Shown: one piece after another, positions 12,701 through 26,100 of the stretch
How positions within the stretch are numbered: the stretch's first letter is position 1
Layout: each line of letters opens with the position of its first letter
NCBI GenBank assembly: GCA_039621445.1
Contig: CP154957.1
Span: forward strand, 33,621,979 to 33,685,978
Reading direction: 5' to 3'
Length of the DNA stretch: 64,000 bases
Origin: Euglena gracilis
Lineage: Eukaryota; Euglenida; Euglenophyceae; Euglenales
Notes under the pieces: generated by a model
The model's input: only the letters and a program-made list of their open reading frames with translations
What the model was told of the DNA's origin: nothing
The model's database searches: none
Position numbers and translations under genes: made by a program

Positions 12701-15700
12701 GATCGCCAAAATGGGCGTCGGGTTTCCGGGGGCTGTTTGCTGGCGACAGTGTTTCGTCTTCGGCCTCCGGCCATTGCTTTTCTGGGCGTGCTGTCCCCCT
12801 TCTTTCCCATAAATACCTCTTTTGTGGGATGGAATGACCCTCCTTTCCCCGCCTTCTGGTTCCACCTTCCGCCTTCTGGTTCCGGCAAGAAATTGTTGTT
12901 CCTCTTTTTCCGCTTCCCACCAGGGTGCACTTCCTCAACGCGGACCTTTCCGGTGTGGAACTGCAGCACCGCTCCTTCCCGCACGTCAACTTCTCCCACT
13001 GCCGGCTGCTTGGCACCAACCTCGCCTTCGCGGACGTCTCCCATGCCACGTTTACTGAGGCGGATATGGCGGGGGCCGTATTGGTGGGTGCCAACGCCTC
13101 GGGCGCAGCGCTGCAGTCAGTGCGGCTGTGCGGGGCGGACCTCAGCAACGCCAACCTCAGGTCCTCCTGCCTCACTGGTTAATGGTTCTTATGCAGAGCA
13201 AGCTGGCGAACTTTCACTTCACTTTTTTGTTGTGTCAGTTTTCCGTAACCATGTGCTGTTTGCCCTCCCCCTCTCCTCACAAGTGATACCAGCTTCTTGC
13301 TGGGTACCTTTCCTCACCCCCCCTGCCATGGGGTTACTGTAGGAGGAGGCTCGAGCTCGAACGTTCGAGCTCGAGCCTCCTCGAACTTTTTTAGCCTCCC
13401 CCCCCCCCAAGGGCCCCTCAAGAGGGTCTTAAACAGCCTCCTCGAACCACCACGACAACATTGAGGTAGCTCTCGAGCCTCCTCAAATGTCGTTCGAGCA
13501 CGTTCGAGAGCCTCCTCCTACGTACATACATGGGGTGTTTTGGAGGCCCTCTGCAAAAACTTGCCTACAAAAAAACTTGTACAACAAAGGGGATTTGCAC
13601 ACACAAGGCATATGCAACACAAGGGATTTTAATATTTTAGGGCCCTTCAAACAGTTCGCAAACAGTTACAAAAGGGCATCGGCAAAAAAGGGAGTTGAAA
13701 TCAGTTGAAAATATGTGTTTCTTGCTTTCAGTTTCATGGTTTAAAGTATGTTCGAGGTGGTTCGAGGAGGCTCGCGGGCCTCCTCGAATGACCTCGAACG
13801 ACATTCGAGGCTCGAGCCTCCTCGAATGACCTCAAATGACATTCGAGGAGGCTCGGGAGCCTCCTCGAACGTTGTTCGAGCACGTTCGAGGTCGAGCCTC
13901 CTACAGAGCCTCCTCCTACTGTAACCCTGCCCCCCCCCTCCGCCACAGCCATGCCAATTGTGAGAGGGCGGACCTGACGGAGGCGAAGCTGTCCCACGCG
14001 ACGCTGACCCACGCCCGCCTCGCGCACAGCGTCCTGGCGGGGGCCTCCCTTGCCCATGCCACGCTGTCGGAGGCGGACCTCCAGGGCAGCATCCTCACTG
14101 GCGCCGACTTCTCCGGCGCCAGTCTGAGCCGGAGGGACTTCTCTGGCCGCGACTTGTCCAAGGCACGGCCAGGGGGTGGCTGCTGCGGGTGCAGGTATGG
14201 TTGGTTTTGGTTTCGGGGGGAAGGGGACAAAGCACCGCCTTTTCCCATTCTGGGTCGAAGACACATTTATGCCGTTAATGATTTCTTCAAGTGAAATCTC
14301 AAAGCGTGACGGTGTCTCCTTCGTGACTGCTTATCGACACACCACCTCTCCCCAAATCAATCAGGCCAATCAAACCAATCAGGCCCTCGTCAACAACCTT
14401 TGCCCCAAATTGTGTCTTGAATAGAAATGCTTCAAAGGCCCCCCCCCCCAAAAGGCCCATCGGGGTCCAGCAAGCACTTTTGCAGCATTGCCGGCATGGG
14501 GCTGAGTTCCACACATTTGGGCCGATTCGGGTTGACCCACAATGCAGTTGACCGCAACGCCGGGACTTTTTGGAGTGCCGCCTGCCACCGATTCTGCGGG
14601 GCAGACCTGAGCCACGCTCTCCTTCGGGACGCCGTCATGGACGATGCCCTCTTCATCTCCGCCAACCTGGTCGGTCTGCCCCCTCCTCCACCTGCGTTCC
14701 CAAAGCCAGCATGTGCGGCCAAAATTCCAGCAATCGTGCAGAACACCGGCAAACTCCCCTTTGTATCTGCCTCCTCTCACCGAAGCGGGCAATCTTCCTC
14801 TGCACCTGAAGTTCTCCCTTGTTGATTCTCCCCTTTCCCTTGTTGCTTGGACAGGTTCGCAACCAAGTGTTTTTGTGTTTTCTTCTTCCTGCTTCCAAAA
14901 CATAGGCAAACATTTTTTTGTGTTTTCTTTTTCCTGCTTCCAAAACATAGGCAAACATTTTTTTTGGCCTTTGCCTTTTTAAACCAATCCAAACTTTGGT
15001 GTTGGGTAAGGCAAGTTAGTGTGTGTGTGTGTGTGTGTGTGTGTGGGAGGGGTGGGTGGGTGTTGGCAACATCTGCTGCTTGCTGCACATGTATCTCAGG
15101 GTGTGACCTCACTGGGGCCAGCCTGCTCAGAGCAAACTGTATGGATGCGGACCTCACAGCTGCTAAGCTGGGTGGCGCACGCCTGATGAACTGCATTCTG
15201 TCGCACCCAGGCATTCTCTGTTATTTTTCAGGATTCAAAAATTCGCCTTTTGAATATTTGGGTTTTCTTGCATCTCAGAGGCCTCTCCAATCAACACCAT
15301 AGAAGAAGTGATTCTCTGTTTATGTTGGTATGATGATGATCTTTATGGGGTTTGGTTGAATAAAGGAGAGAAATTCATGGCCATTTTGCGTTTGTATTTA
15401 ATGCCTCTACCCCATCAAGCATTCCCCAAAATCAGCTTCTCGGTGGACGCCTTCTTGCGGTGCACCTTGGCAGATGTTCAATGGGACGACAGTGACCTCC
15501 GGTTTGCGGTCTGCCAAGAGGCTGTCCTCAAAGGTGTGAAAGGAAGACATAGCACGTGTTGCATACGGTGCTGCTCCCATCTCTGATCCGTTGTGCTAAG
15601 AAGCTCCATCCGCCCCCGCCCCTTTTCCCATTTCTTTTCCCCCTCTCTAATTAAGAAGAAACACTTTAAACTCGATGGGTCTAAATGCAAACCGAGCATG

Positions 15701-18700
15701 TCGTGCGCCAATGTTCATTGTGTCACTTCGTGTTAGGAAGGGGGGCTGGGGGAACACATTTTCTGGGAGAAGTCACTTTGAGTTGCCAAATACTTTGCAT
15801 CAAAAATTTGGATGAAAATTGCGGAAAATTGCGGAAAATTGGGAACCAAGCCCAGCTGTTCAATTCACTGAGAGTGTCAGTTGGTCCTCCTGGTCGCCCC
15901 CCCCCCCCTGGTATCCAGGGACCTGTGCTGGACCTCCCCCTCCTCAGGCTGTAACTTCTCCCGGCGGGACCTCACGGGGGTCGACCTCACCTCCAGCGAC
16001 CTGTCCCAAACAAACCTCTCCCATGCGGTGCTGGCGGGGGCCAAGCTGCCCCGCGCCAACCTGTCCGGGGCGGACCTCTACCTCGCGACGCTGACCGCGG
16101 CCGACCTCAGCGCGGCGGACCTGTCCCGGGCCATCCTCCGGTGTGTCGGCGGCGTGGCCCACCGTTTCGGGAAAGGGAGGTGGAGCGGTGCTGCCCTTGG
16201 GATCGGGTTGCTGTTTTCGGGCAAGGTTTCAGACAATGGTCCTGATTTATCCTTCAGACGTACTGACCTCCAAGGAAGCGACCTCAGCCACTGTATTTTG
16301 GCCGACGCCACCATGTCCGAAGCACAGTTACAGGGTGTGCTTTCCAGTGGTCTCTGCCTCATTCAAACCTGACTGCTCCAACTTACATGTATGATTTGCA
16401 ACAGTCATGAAATGGCCTGCATGGCCTGCATGGCTGGTGACACCCACGACGTTCATGTGAAGCTCTATCACCCTTTTCAATCTGGGTTGGGATGTTTGTT
16501 CCCTCCCAAGTATTTGATCTTCCTTTTTGTTCCTTTTTGTTGGTACTTTTTGTCTGTTTTGGAACCCAGAGAAGAATTGCCAGGTAATGCCTTGTGGCTG
16601 TTTATTTTGACTTTGTTGCACTTCATGTCCGCTTTGTCTCCGCAGGCTGCAATTTATCCCATACGGACCTGTCCGGAAAGGACCTCCGGCACATGCGGCT
16701 GTCACACGCCACGCTGCACACCGCCAACCTGACCGACGCTGACCTTCAGGATGCTGACCACGGGTTCTTTTCAAAAGGTTGGAGACCAGGGGAGGGAGGG
16801 AGGGGGGAGTGGGCATTGGGCTGAACAATAATGGGGGTGGTTTCAGGCTTTTTGGACCCCAAAAGTCGACCTCCCATACGTGGGTCGAAAACCCACCCCT
16901 CCAATGGGGTAGGGGTGGGTCGGTGGATGCCGGCCGGCCCCCGGGTCCTGAACAACCTCTGACATGGACCTCAGCCATGCGGACCTCACGGGCGCCACCC
17001 TCAGCGGCACCAACCTGAGCCGGGCGGGGCTGGCAGGCGCTGTCTTCCGCGACGCGCTGTTGCAGCATGTGACCCTCGCCGGTGTGCGGCGCCTCTCCCC
17101 TCCCAGCCAGCGCTGCGGGCGCTGAGGTTAGTACAACAGAAGGCACAAGGGCACAGGATGGAGACCGAGTTCGTGGGGGGGCAGACAGGGCCGACAAACA
17201 TACCCATGGGCCATTGTCCGATCTGCACGAAATCACCCAAATTGGTCCGAACGGGGCTTTGTCTGAGTTGGCAATGCCCTGCCCATAAGGGGGGGGTCCA
17301 GCCAGCAGTGGCATATCTTGGATGCAACTGCGTTTCCTTTCCCCCGTTGAGTCAGTTCGGCCATGGGATCCAGCTGGAAATCCCCTTCCACTGTCAGGGG
17401 CGGAGCTCACAGGGGCGTGCCTTGCGGGACAGCGGCTCCTGAACCAAAGCCAGGGTCTGGCTCTGCTGGCGGCCTTGGGAGGCGCTCCACTTCAGTGAAC
17501 CCCCTTTTCAACGTTGGCGGCCTCCATGTGTTTTCGGCTGCAGGTTTTTTGGTTCCTAATATGGGTGCAGGTGCGACCGTAACCCGCAACGGCTGATCCA
17601 GCTTTTGTTTGACCCTGCTTTTGTTTCGAAGGAAAAGGTTAGGAATCAACCAGCGGAAAAGACACGAAGAAACCACACAAGAATCATCCAAACAACGCCT
17701 CCGGCAAAGTGTGGCTGGTCGTCCCCGCCCCACCAGTGCCTGCCCCCGACCTCTCTGGGTTGGACCTGCGCAACGCTGACCTGTGCGGGGCAGACCTCGG
17801 CTTCAGCCGCCTGGCAGGCTGCCGGCTGCGCGGTGCGCAACTGAGCCGGTGCGGGCTGCAGTCGGTGGACCTCCGGGGGGCCGACTTGTCCTGCGTGGAT
17901 CTCTCCCACGCCGTGCTGGCCAAAGCTCAGCTGGCGGGGGCTAACCTGGACGCTGCCATCCTGCACGATGCAGACTTCACAGGTTTGCTGCAGCAAAGCC
18001 CTCGAAGCCTATGATGCATAGGCATGTGCATCAGGCTTCTTTTTAACTTGGAAGAAAAATTTGGGGGAGGGGGTGGGGCTGGACCCCAAGGGGGGGGGTT
18101 CGGTGTGGGAGCCCAGCTCCCCGTGTTGTCTGCGGCCCGGCAACCCCCGGTCAGGTGACATTGCGGCGTCACCGTTCCAGGACCGATTGGCCTGACACGT
18201 CGGGCAGTGTCCTTTCGGACCCCTCTCCTCTGCCCTCCCTGCATGAGTAGCAGGGGCGCCCAAGTGAGCAGATGCCGAAAGCACGTGCGTGTTTGTTTGG
18301 CAGGCCGTCCGGGCCATGTTCCAGGTCACTCGACCACCTTGCTTGGGCGACTTGTAGGCGGGTAGGTTCCACCTGTCCTCGGGGGTAACCGCTGCTGGGC
18401 AGCCCCAGCCAGCGGGCTAGGGTCTCTGTGGGGCCGGGTTGTTCTTGGCCGCCTGGGCACCCAGAGCAGCCGAGTAAGGCTCGTCGTGGCCCCTGTGGGC
18501 ACCTCTCCTCGGCTGCTACTCCCTGTCAGTGCCCACAGGCGCCCCTCGAGACTCTTACCCTGCTGGCCGGGGCTGCGCAGCGCAGCACGGGCCCGACAAC
18601 AACCGGTTTCGCCCGCGGGGCTGACCTGCCCTCCAAGCTCCCCCGAGGGTTGCCCGGACGGCACTGAAGCCGCTTAGGAACCCAGGGGGCGGCCACCCCA

Positions 18701-19503
18701 CCCACCCTCCTCCATGCCTGCGTGCTGGGGGCACGCAGGTTTAGGAGGGTTGCGGCCTGCGTTGGCGGCATGCCTCGACTCCATGGCATGCCCCCGGGGG
18801 TACACCGTGCCACTTGGCTGGAGGTGCAGGTCCGTCTTGTACCCCCTGGACCCCAAGGGGGGGGGGGCGGAGCCAGAGGCCCTGGTATGGGTTTCTGTGC
18901 GAAGCATCGGATTTTTTTTGGGAAATGCCTTTTGCCGGCCCAGTTTGGGGGAGTCCCCCCAAACTGGGGGGACCCCCGTCCCCCTTTTTAAAAAGAAGCC
19001 TGATATGCACATACATGGAGGTGTACACGCATGCACACAATGTTCATATGTGCATAAGCCATGGATGGCTTATGTACATATGTGATGTGTGCACACTCAT
19101 ACACGCATTCATTAATGAAAAAATTCACACATCATGACACAAAGGCAAACAGCCATGGCAGACACAAGCACCGACAGGTACAGATACAAACACAGAAAAC
19201 TGCACATATGCTTGTACACACGCAACTGCAAAACTCTCAAAACTGCATGCAGGGGCGGACCTGCATGGCTGCAGCCTCCGCGACCTGAACCTGTCGGGCT
19301 GCAACCTCTCCTTCGCCAACCTCAGCGACGTCGACTGCTCCGGCGCCGACCTGTCATTTGCGGACCTGTCCCACGCCATTCTGTCCCGCACCGCCCTGCA
19401 GCGGGCCAACCTCTGCAACGCCCGCTTCCCCCGCCTGTGGGGCGCCCTCCTCGAAGAACCGCAGAAGGCAACCGTCCGGTGGGCGGAGGACTCTGTCCGG
19501 TGA
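5928..19503 (+). CDS. BTB/T1-pentapeptide repeat protein, KCTD9-like
   Basis: Exon 1 (about 5928-6092) encodes a KCTD-type BTB/T1 start (VALNAGGTLYTTLKETL, then LDPEGRLFLDVDGE). It joins in phase 0 to 6581-about 6707 (YVLIWLRHFQLVPLP), completing the fold. Further exons encode pentapeptide repeats of the A(D/N)LXX type: about 6934-7026, 7517-7635, 10113-10145, 11051-11112, 11386-11576, 11847-12071, 12316-12391, 12538-12644, 12924-13160, 13949-14194, 14575-14669, 15100-15211, 15436-15533, 15948-16140, 16258-16334, 16646-16763, 16970-17091, 17398-17454, 17737-17982 and 19253-19503 (TGA). Most joins keep both codon phase and the five-residue register; joins around 12391, 15211 and 16763 are unsure. 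KCTD9 pairs a BTB domain with pentapeptides and BTB-KCTD proteins are CUL3 adaptors, so a ubiquitin-ligase substrate receptor is the family-based guess. About 170 repeats predict a far longer quadrilateral helix than human KCTD9. The true start codon was not found. Confidence 0.8.
8564..8862. mobile_element. small inverted-repeat (MITE-like) element, copy 1
   Basis: The element starts CAGGGGTTATTTTAGTC and ends GTCTTAAAAAAACCCCTG, which are imperfect inverted copies. Inside are long C/G runs and a hairpin CGGCGCCAAAGGCGCCG (8685-8701) followed by a T-rich stretch with two GCATTTTT-like units. A second copy lies at 35838-36089. It is non-coding. Confidence 0.6.
9046..9310. repeat. phased T-tract array (TTTTTGCGCA-like units)
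   Basis: About 25 units of 9-12 bases alternate a run of four to eight T with GCGCA or GCACA. A shorter stretch of the same type is at 9715-9755. The Lys/Cys-rich open frames on the minus strand here are by-products of the repeat. Confidence 0.9.
9793..9860. repeat. long imperfect palindrome
   Basis: Sequence on both sides of a central AACGTT (9824-9829) pairs for about 24 bases per arm with one mismatch and one wobble. The arms are extended by C and G runs on either side. Confidence 0.8.
13331..13927. mobile_element. palindrome-rich MITE-like insertion inside an intron
   Basis: A 597-bp block lies in the intron between pentapeptide exons 12924-13160 and 13949-14194. Its ends, GGGTTACTGTAGGAGGAGGC and its near-perfect inverse at 13906-13927, form 22-bp terminal inverted repeats with one mismatch. 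The interior is built from CTCGAG/CCTCCTCGAA words in both orientations and contains a perfect 40-bp palindrome at 13343-13382. No coding capacity is seen. Confidence 0.65.
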
Positions 19504-20144
19504 TCCACTGGCACCCACCAGGCCCTCCGCCCTGGGTATACGAGTTGCAATCTCAACAGGTCGCTCAGCGTTTCTGGGGCTGCACTCACGAGCGCTCCCA
19601 TTTATTTACGTGTTTTCAAGTCTATCATTTGGCCTTGACCTTGTACATTGGTTGCTGTCCTGTTTCTCTTCAATCAAACCACTGTAACATTTTCAAAAGT
19701 CGTTGTGTGATTGGCGGGGCATCTAACCGGTTACTGTTTCGCTGTTCATGCCCTCCTGGGGGATAGGAGGCTCAGGATATTAAGTGAGCGGTGGTTTTGG
19801 GGGGGTCTTCAGACCCTTCCCCTTCGGACTTGGGGGAGGGGTCCAGGACCCTCCAGGAACCCAGCAAATTTTTTGACACTTTACGACGGGGAATATGAAA
19901 ATTTTGGTTTATGTTTTGACCGTGTTTTTTTTTAAGAGAAAAAGTGTGCAAACCGACCCCCCCCCCCTCCAGGGGAGGGTCCAGACCAGCACCCCCCCCC
20001 GATCATTTAATACTCTGGGGAGGCTTCGATATGGGGATTCATTCTGTGGAAGTTCTCTCAATACTTCAACGGTTCGGGTACTCCAGTCCCTTTGCCCTCT
20101 GCCTCTCCGCACTGCTGCCATACTGCAAGGCTGTGCCCCCCGGC
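19504..20144. other. intergenic interval
   Basis: This lies between the TGA of the pentapeptide gene and the proposed ATG of the C12orf4-like gene. C-runs and AT-rich stretches are present. Open frame continues upstream of 20145 to about 20088, so a 5' extension of the next gene is possible. Confidence 0.5.
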
Positions 20145-23100
20145 ATGGCGCTGTGCAAGGCGCCTGTTGTGCCTCGTGCGTTGGCATTCCGTGTGGCGCT
20201 GCCCCCGCATGAGTTCGACGTCGTCCTCCGCCCCGGCGATGACGTGCGCCAAAGGCAGGGCTGGGCTGCACGTTCCCTCCCACGGGCCGAGCTGTACGAA
20301 ATCCCCGCAACCCTGCAGGTGGTGGGTGCGGGTCCGACCCCCCCCACCAGGCCTTCCCGTATTTCTGATGCCGCCGATTTTTAGGTCAAAGTTTTCCTTT
20401 GGCGCCAACGGTGCCGAAGGAATTTTCTTTGAGCGGTTGCCATGGTGGGTCGTACAGCCCTGCCCACGAGGGCCATACACCACTACCACACCAGTCACGC
20501 AAGTCATGCACGTGCCACACATGTCAGTTGTGGGGACCCGGCCAGCCCTGGTGGCATCGCCCAACGGCTACTGCAGATCCACCGGATCCCGGTGCGCCAG
20601 GGTCCCGCCCTGATGTGTGTCCTGGCCGCCGCTGTGGAGGAGGTCCGCCAGGGGCCCTGTCTGACCGACAGCTTTGTAAACCACAGGGCACGTAAGGGAG
20701 TGTGGGAGGATGCGCACCCCCTAATTATTTTTCACTGCCCTTGAGGCTTTGCATACCCAAGTAACATTGCAGGAACGTGAAAAATGATGCATCCTGTTGG
20801 GAATTGGAGGTGGTAAGGCAAAAGAAATTATCCAAGTTGCCACAATGATTTATTGTCCATGAATAGAAATATTGAATAACAGTTTAATTGTCGATAAAAA
20901 ACTGCATTTGGCACCAAATTGCATTAGTAAAGCTGCAAATCGATTCATCAATGGTTCTGCCCAGATAAGTTTGCCGAGGACATGTTTTGGCACTTGTCCT
21001 GTTTTGATTCCACCGCCCAGTTCAGCTGGAAGCTAGACCATAAGGGGCAAGCTGGCCAGCCCAAATTTCTTGCCTGACCCCGCAACCTCCCCCAGGGCCC
21101 TTGGAAAGCACTTTTTTTTGCATGCGTTTTGGCACACCTGGGATCCTTCATATTTTTTTTCGGACCCCAAAAGGGTCCCCAAATGGTCCCGCGAAGCCCC
21201 TCCCGCTCTCCTGGCCCCCAATGCGTGGGTGGGGGGCTGGGTGTCGTCCCCGGGCAGCCAGTCTCACCCTCCTGCCGGGTCTCCCCGCTGATCTCCTTCC
21301 TTTCGGTGCGGGCTGCACTCCTGGGCCCCTCCCGCAGTACCACGAGGTTGAAGTTGCGCTGGCCGATGCCTTCCCCGCCGACGGCCCCGCCACGGAAGCC
21401 GCCGCGCCCGCGCCGGCCAGCCCGGGGGCGTACGTCGCCCTCCGTGCCGCCCTGCGCAGCCCGGCGCTGGCCGCGCGGGTGGCGGACGTGGTGGGGACCC
21501 TGGCGGCCGAGATGGCGGAGGTGGCGGCGGCCCGGGACGGGTGGCTGCGACCCAGGGCCGGTTTGAGGTTCGGTGCCCACCGTCACGAGAATGGCCATCG
21601 CCGTGAAATCCGTTCAGATCTACTGCGGGGGAGCCTTGTCTTTGGCCACGTACTGAAGTTTGTTCCTAAAGGTGTAACAGTCAAACTTGTACTTTTCTTG
21701 CTCACTTTACCTTTTTGCTAGTTGCGGAGTCAGTCAGTTCACCATCTTATCTTTTGCAACATGAGAATTAATTCGCTTTTTTATTTGTGATGTATATTCG
21801 TGATAATCGTGATAATTTTTTTTATCTGAGCCAGTGGCTTCTGGCAACTCGCAACTGCTTTGTAATTTTATTTTGGATCTTGGTCGGAAGTGTGAAACGG
21901 TTGATGTTTTTGTCTTATCCACAAACCCCAATACAACCTCCCACCCCCGCACGGTGGCAGGCATTCCAAACGCGATGCGATACAATTGTTTAGAGTTTTT
22001 GGTGAATACTTGGATTTTTTTGTTGAATAGTTGTTGAATTATTGTTGCTGAATAATTGTTGATCTTTTTTTGAATCCTTGTTGAATTGTGGTTGAATTTT
22101 TGACGTGTTGCTCACTGAAGGAAGCCATATTGGATGTGCTGGAGCACCGCAGTCCCAGACGTCATCATGGAGGCCGTCATTGTCGTGTGGCTAAGGCGGA
22201 GGCCACCACATGGACACAGGCCACCACCGGTCGGTTGGCCCACGCAGCACACAAATCGCCCTGGCCGCGGCAGGTCCGGGACCGCCATGCGCGGGAGACG
22301 AATGCCCTCGCGACGCGATGCCTGCGCCTGCCCCCCGCCGAGCAGGCTGTGGCAACGCGGTGGACAGTTGGTGTAGTTGGTTACCGGTTAGGAAGAGCGT
22401 TAGGGACAGGGTTAGGGTTCAGGCAGCTTGGGCAGTGTGGCCAAGCCTTTGGGTGCTCTTGTAGTGGACGCTCGCTTCGCCAGAGGGGGGGGTGCTCTTC
22501 TATCTGGACGCTGCTCTTGTGTGGACATCACACAAATTCTCCTGCAGCGTTTCCCATCTTCCGGCTGGACAGCGTTTCATCCAGCCGGTCATTGGTAGCA
22601 AAATGTTTCTGGACAGAAAAAAGTTTCAGGGCATAAAAGGTTGTTCAGAATAAAAAAGTCTATCGTTGAAACCGGCTCGGTCCAGACGCCAGAAAGGGAA
22701 TAGGAAAATCCATAACCTGAGTTATTGTCAGGAATAGTTACTATCTAAAATGGACGGGGGGCTAGGGACTGTGCGTCAGCCAATTAAAATCTGTAAAGAT
22801 AAACTTCTACTGATGGCAATTACCAGTTCAAGCCCAGTCAGTTTCCGGTCCCCTCAACCTCCCTTCCTCCATCTAAACCGGCAAGTTACAAACCTTTCCA
22901 CAATCACATGGAATGACTTGCCTTGCTTCTGCTTCCATTGTTTTTCCAGGGGGATGCCCTTGTAGTGGACGCTCGCTTCGCCAGAGGGGGGGGGTGCTCT
23001 ACTATTTGGACCCTGCTCTTGTAGAGGGCACGCCCTACTATTAGGCGGGGGGGTTTAGGCTTTAACTTTGGCCTAGTTTGGGTTAATGCCAGGCCAAACT

Positions 23101-26100
23101 GCCCAATCCAAGCCTCATCTCTCAGCCCTCTATCCTCACCCTGACCTTCACCTAAATCCTGCACCTCAAAGTCTTTCCATATTCTTCGCCGCCACGTGCT
23201 CCTTTCTGGCTCTGTCATGCTGGTTGTGGACCTCAACAGCCCGCAAATTCCCGCACTTTTTCCACACTTTTTCCAATACTGCCCCCCCCCCCTTGCATCA
23301 AGGAGCTAAGTCGAAACAAGCCAAATTAGTACAAATTTGGAGCGAAACGGGCTTAAAGTAACACCAACTTGGGCTGGCGGCGTTACGGGAAATCGAAGTG
23401 TCGTTAGTTAGGGCGTTCCAAGGATTTATTCTGGGTGGACATTTCTTTCGTTCATCAAGGTCGCCAGACTGCCGGCCAATTTTTCCAAACGGAGGCATGT
23501 CATGGGATGCCAGCATAGGAAGTGTCATAGGAAGCTCACCCCCTCCGCACGCCGCAGGCTGCCTGCGAAGGCCCGGCCCTGACTCAGGCGCTGGTGGAGA
23601 AGCACGAGGCAGAGCTGCGGGACGAGGCGGGCCGCCTGTGCCGAGATGTGGAGGACGTCGCCCAGCGGCAGCGCCGGGATTTCGTCGCCGGCTTGGAGGC
23701 GCTCCTGGCAGAGGAGCGACGTTCAGAGGTGTGTGTGTGTGTGTGTGTGTTTGTGTGTGTGTGTGCGTGTGTGTGCTTGTGTGTGTGTGTGTGTGTGTGT
23801 ACGTGTGTGTGCTTGTGCGTGTGTGTGTGTGTGTGTGTCTGCCAGATGGAGGGGCTGTGGGATTGGTGTCTTGTGTGTCGCAATATCTCCAATTTCTTTA
23901 CTTTCACTTTGTGATTGGTGGTTCCGTGTCAGCCCATACCTCTCAAACAGCCACAATTTAACTCAGGGTGCGACTTTTTTTTTGGAGAGTTTCTCCAGAA
24001 GGAGCACCCGTGCGAGCGGCGCCGACTTGTCCCACATGCCTACACCTTCCGCCTTCAGCCCGGCCGCACGTCACGATCGGCCTCCCTTGGCGGCAGCGGT
24101 GAGCCCACACAGGGCACCGCCGTGACCATTGCGCTTCCACCCAGGCTCGCACATGGGACTGGCAGGGTTTGCTTTGTTGGCCGGTCCGATGGTTCCTTGG
24201 GGTTCGACTTCCTTTTGCCCCCCCCCCCACACCCGTGTGGACCCTTCACACACTCCGCAGACTCGCCAACCAACAACACATGCCTCACTGCCACTGCCAC
24301 GGTTTGAGTCCTCACAACACCCCCCGCCAGCGGCTGAGCAGCGCCTGCCCGCCCCACGGCCGGCCGCCCGTCCCCCGGAGGCAGACCGCCTCGCACTGGC
24401 CTCCGTGCTCGCCGGGGGGCCCGCTGCCCCCGCCCCCAGGCCGGCGACCCCGAGCGCCTCGGCGGCGGCGGAGGACGCCCGGCAGCGCTCGGCGTCGGTG
24501 CTCTCGATGGAGGGGTGCCTGGGGATGGGGCCCGGCCGGGGCACCCCCCGGGGTTGGGCCTGGCCCCCGCTGCGGTGGTGGCCCGCCGACGGAGGCCTGT
24601 CTGGAGGCGCCCAAAACCTCCTCTGTCGCTCTTTTCGCGGGTGACTGCACAGTTCCGTCCTGGGGTGTCTTTGAACCTTGCTCAACACCCCCCGGCCCCC
24701 CACCGCGGACGGATGCCCCGGCGTCGCTGCGGCGGACCCCGCGGCGGTGGGGCCGGCAGCAGCGCCGCTAGCGGACGCTGCGGCGCCGGCCTCACCGCCC
24801 CGGCCTGGCGAAGGCTCGCTGACCGTGGAGCTCTGCAAAGGCCCCCCGGCCAGGGGTCTGCTCCGTCCCAGAGAGGACACCGGGCCCAACCGCCATTGAC
24901 TGGCTTCCAGGAGGCGGCACCCTGCAGTGTCTTCCACCACCCACAGGCTTTTTTTTAATAGTTCAGAAGAAGACCCCCTGGGGCCGGGGCCAGACCCCCC
25001 AAGGGGGGAGTCCAAGGTCTGGGTATGGGTTTCGGCGCGAAGCGCCGAAATTTCCGGGAAAATGCCTTTAGACGGCCTGATTTTTGGGGGGTCCCCAAGG
25101 GGGTCCCATGCTGGGCTGGGTGGATGGGGGAGACCCCCCTCCCCCGGGGGGGTCTTGAAGCCTGCCTCCCCCCCAGTCGTCTGACAGCACAGTCCTCTGT
25201 CCGCCTGGCGCTGGCGTTCAGCGGAGACGGGCCGCAGGCGAGGGGGCAGCGGGTGGCCAGCCTGGAAGCCATCGTTGCGGGGCGGCTCACGGCGTGTCTC
25301 TTTCTCAGCAGCGGCAGCAGCTCCACAACCAGCATTGCTGAGCTCCGCCCTGAATTCTGGTGTGGCCCCTGCTTGCTGGCATATACCAATGGATGGGTTC
25401 ATCCCCCCCGGTTCTTACCCATGTTTTAGCCAAATAAGCACCTCCCCTGGTTCTTTTCCCCCTAGTTCTTAGACAGGGAGGTACTTCCACCGTCCGGTCC
25501 TTTCGTCAGAGATGTCCTACAGTTTCAGTCTATTTTGACTCCTTGTCATAAGACAGCCTCTGAGCCTGGCCGGTGTAAACGGACAAGCAGGGGGGATAAT
25601 AATTTAATGTCCCTGTCTTTCTGTGCAGCTTGCATTTGGGGGGGGTATTATTTGGGGGGTTTATCTGAGAAACACCACATAATACCCCCCCCTCCCCTTA
25701 GGGTCTGACTTCGCTGACCGAGTTAACCCCCCCCCCCCCGATTTTTGGGCCGACGTCGCGGATTTTTGTCCTGAAAATGTGGGTAAAAATCACAATTTCT
25801 GACAATAAATTACGAAAACAAATCGATTTCTTTTTTTTGGATCTGGCCTCCAAAAATGCTATATTTCATGAGAAGGTTCAATAAATGATCCCGAAGGGTG
25901 GTTTCGGGTCCTATGGAACTGAGAAAAATTTCGAAAACATTTGGGAGTTATTACCCGTGCCAGATAATACCCCCCCCCCCCTCGGGCCGGGACTTCGGGC
26001 GGAAAAATAAAACCCCGGGGGTATTATTTGGCAGGAGGGTTTACCCGAAGTTTCACTCTTGGGATTTGTTTTTGTGTCCTGGAAGCGGCTGCATTTCCCT

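Noticed and set aside
22385-22425. TTAGGG-like words (also near 49010), possible interstitial telomere
   Set aside because: Only two or three irregular units; no array.
24071-25402. 443-residue minus-strand frame
   Set aside because: It is antisense to G+C-rich exons of the C12orf4-like gene and has Pro/Arg/Gly composition typical of a shadow frame.
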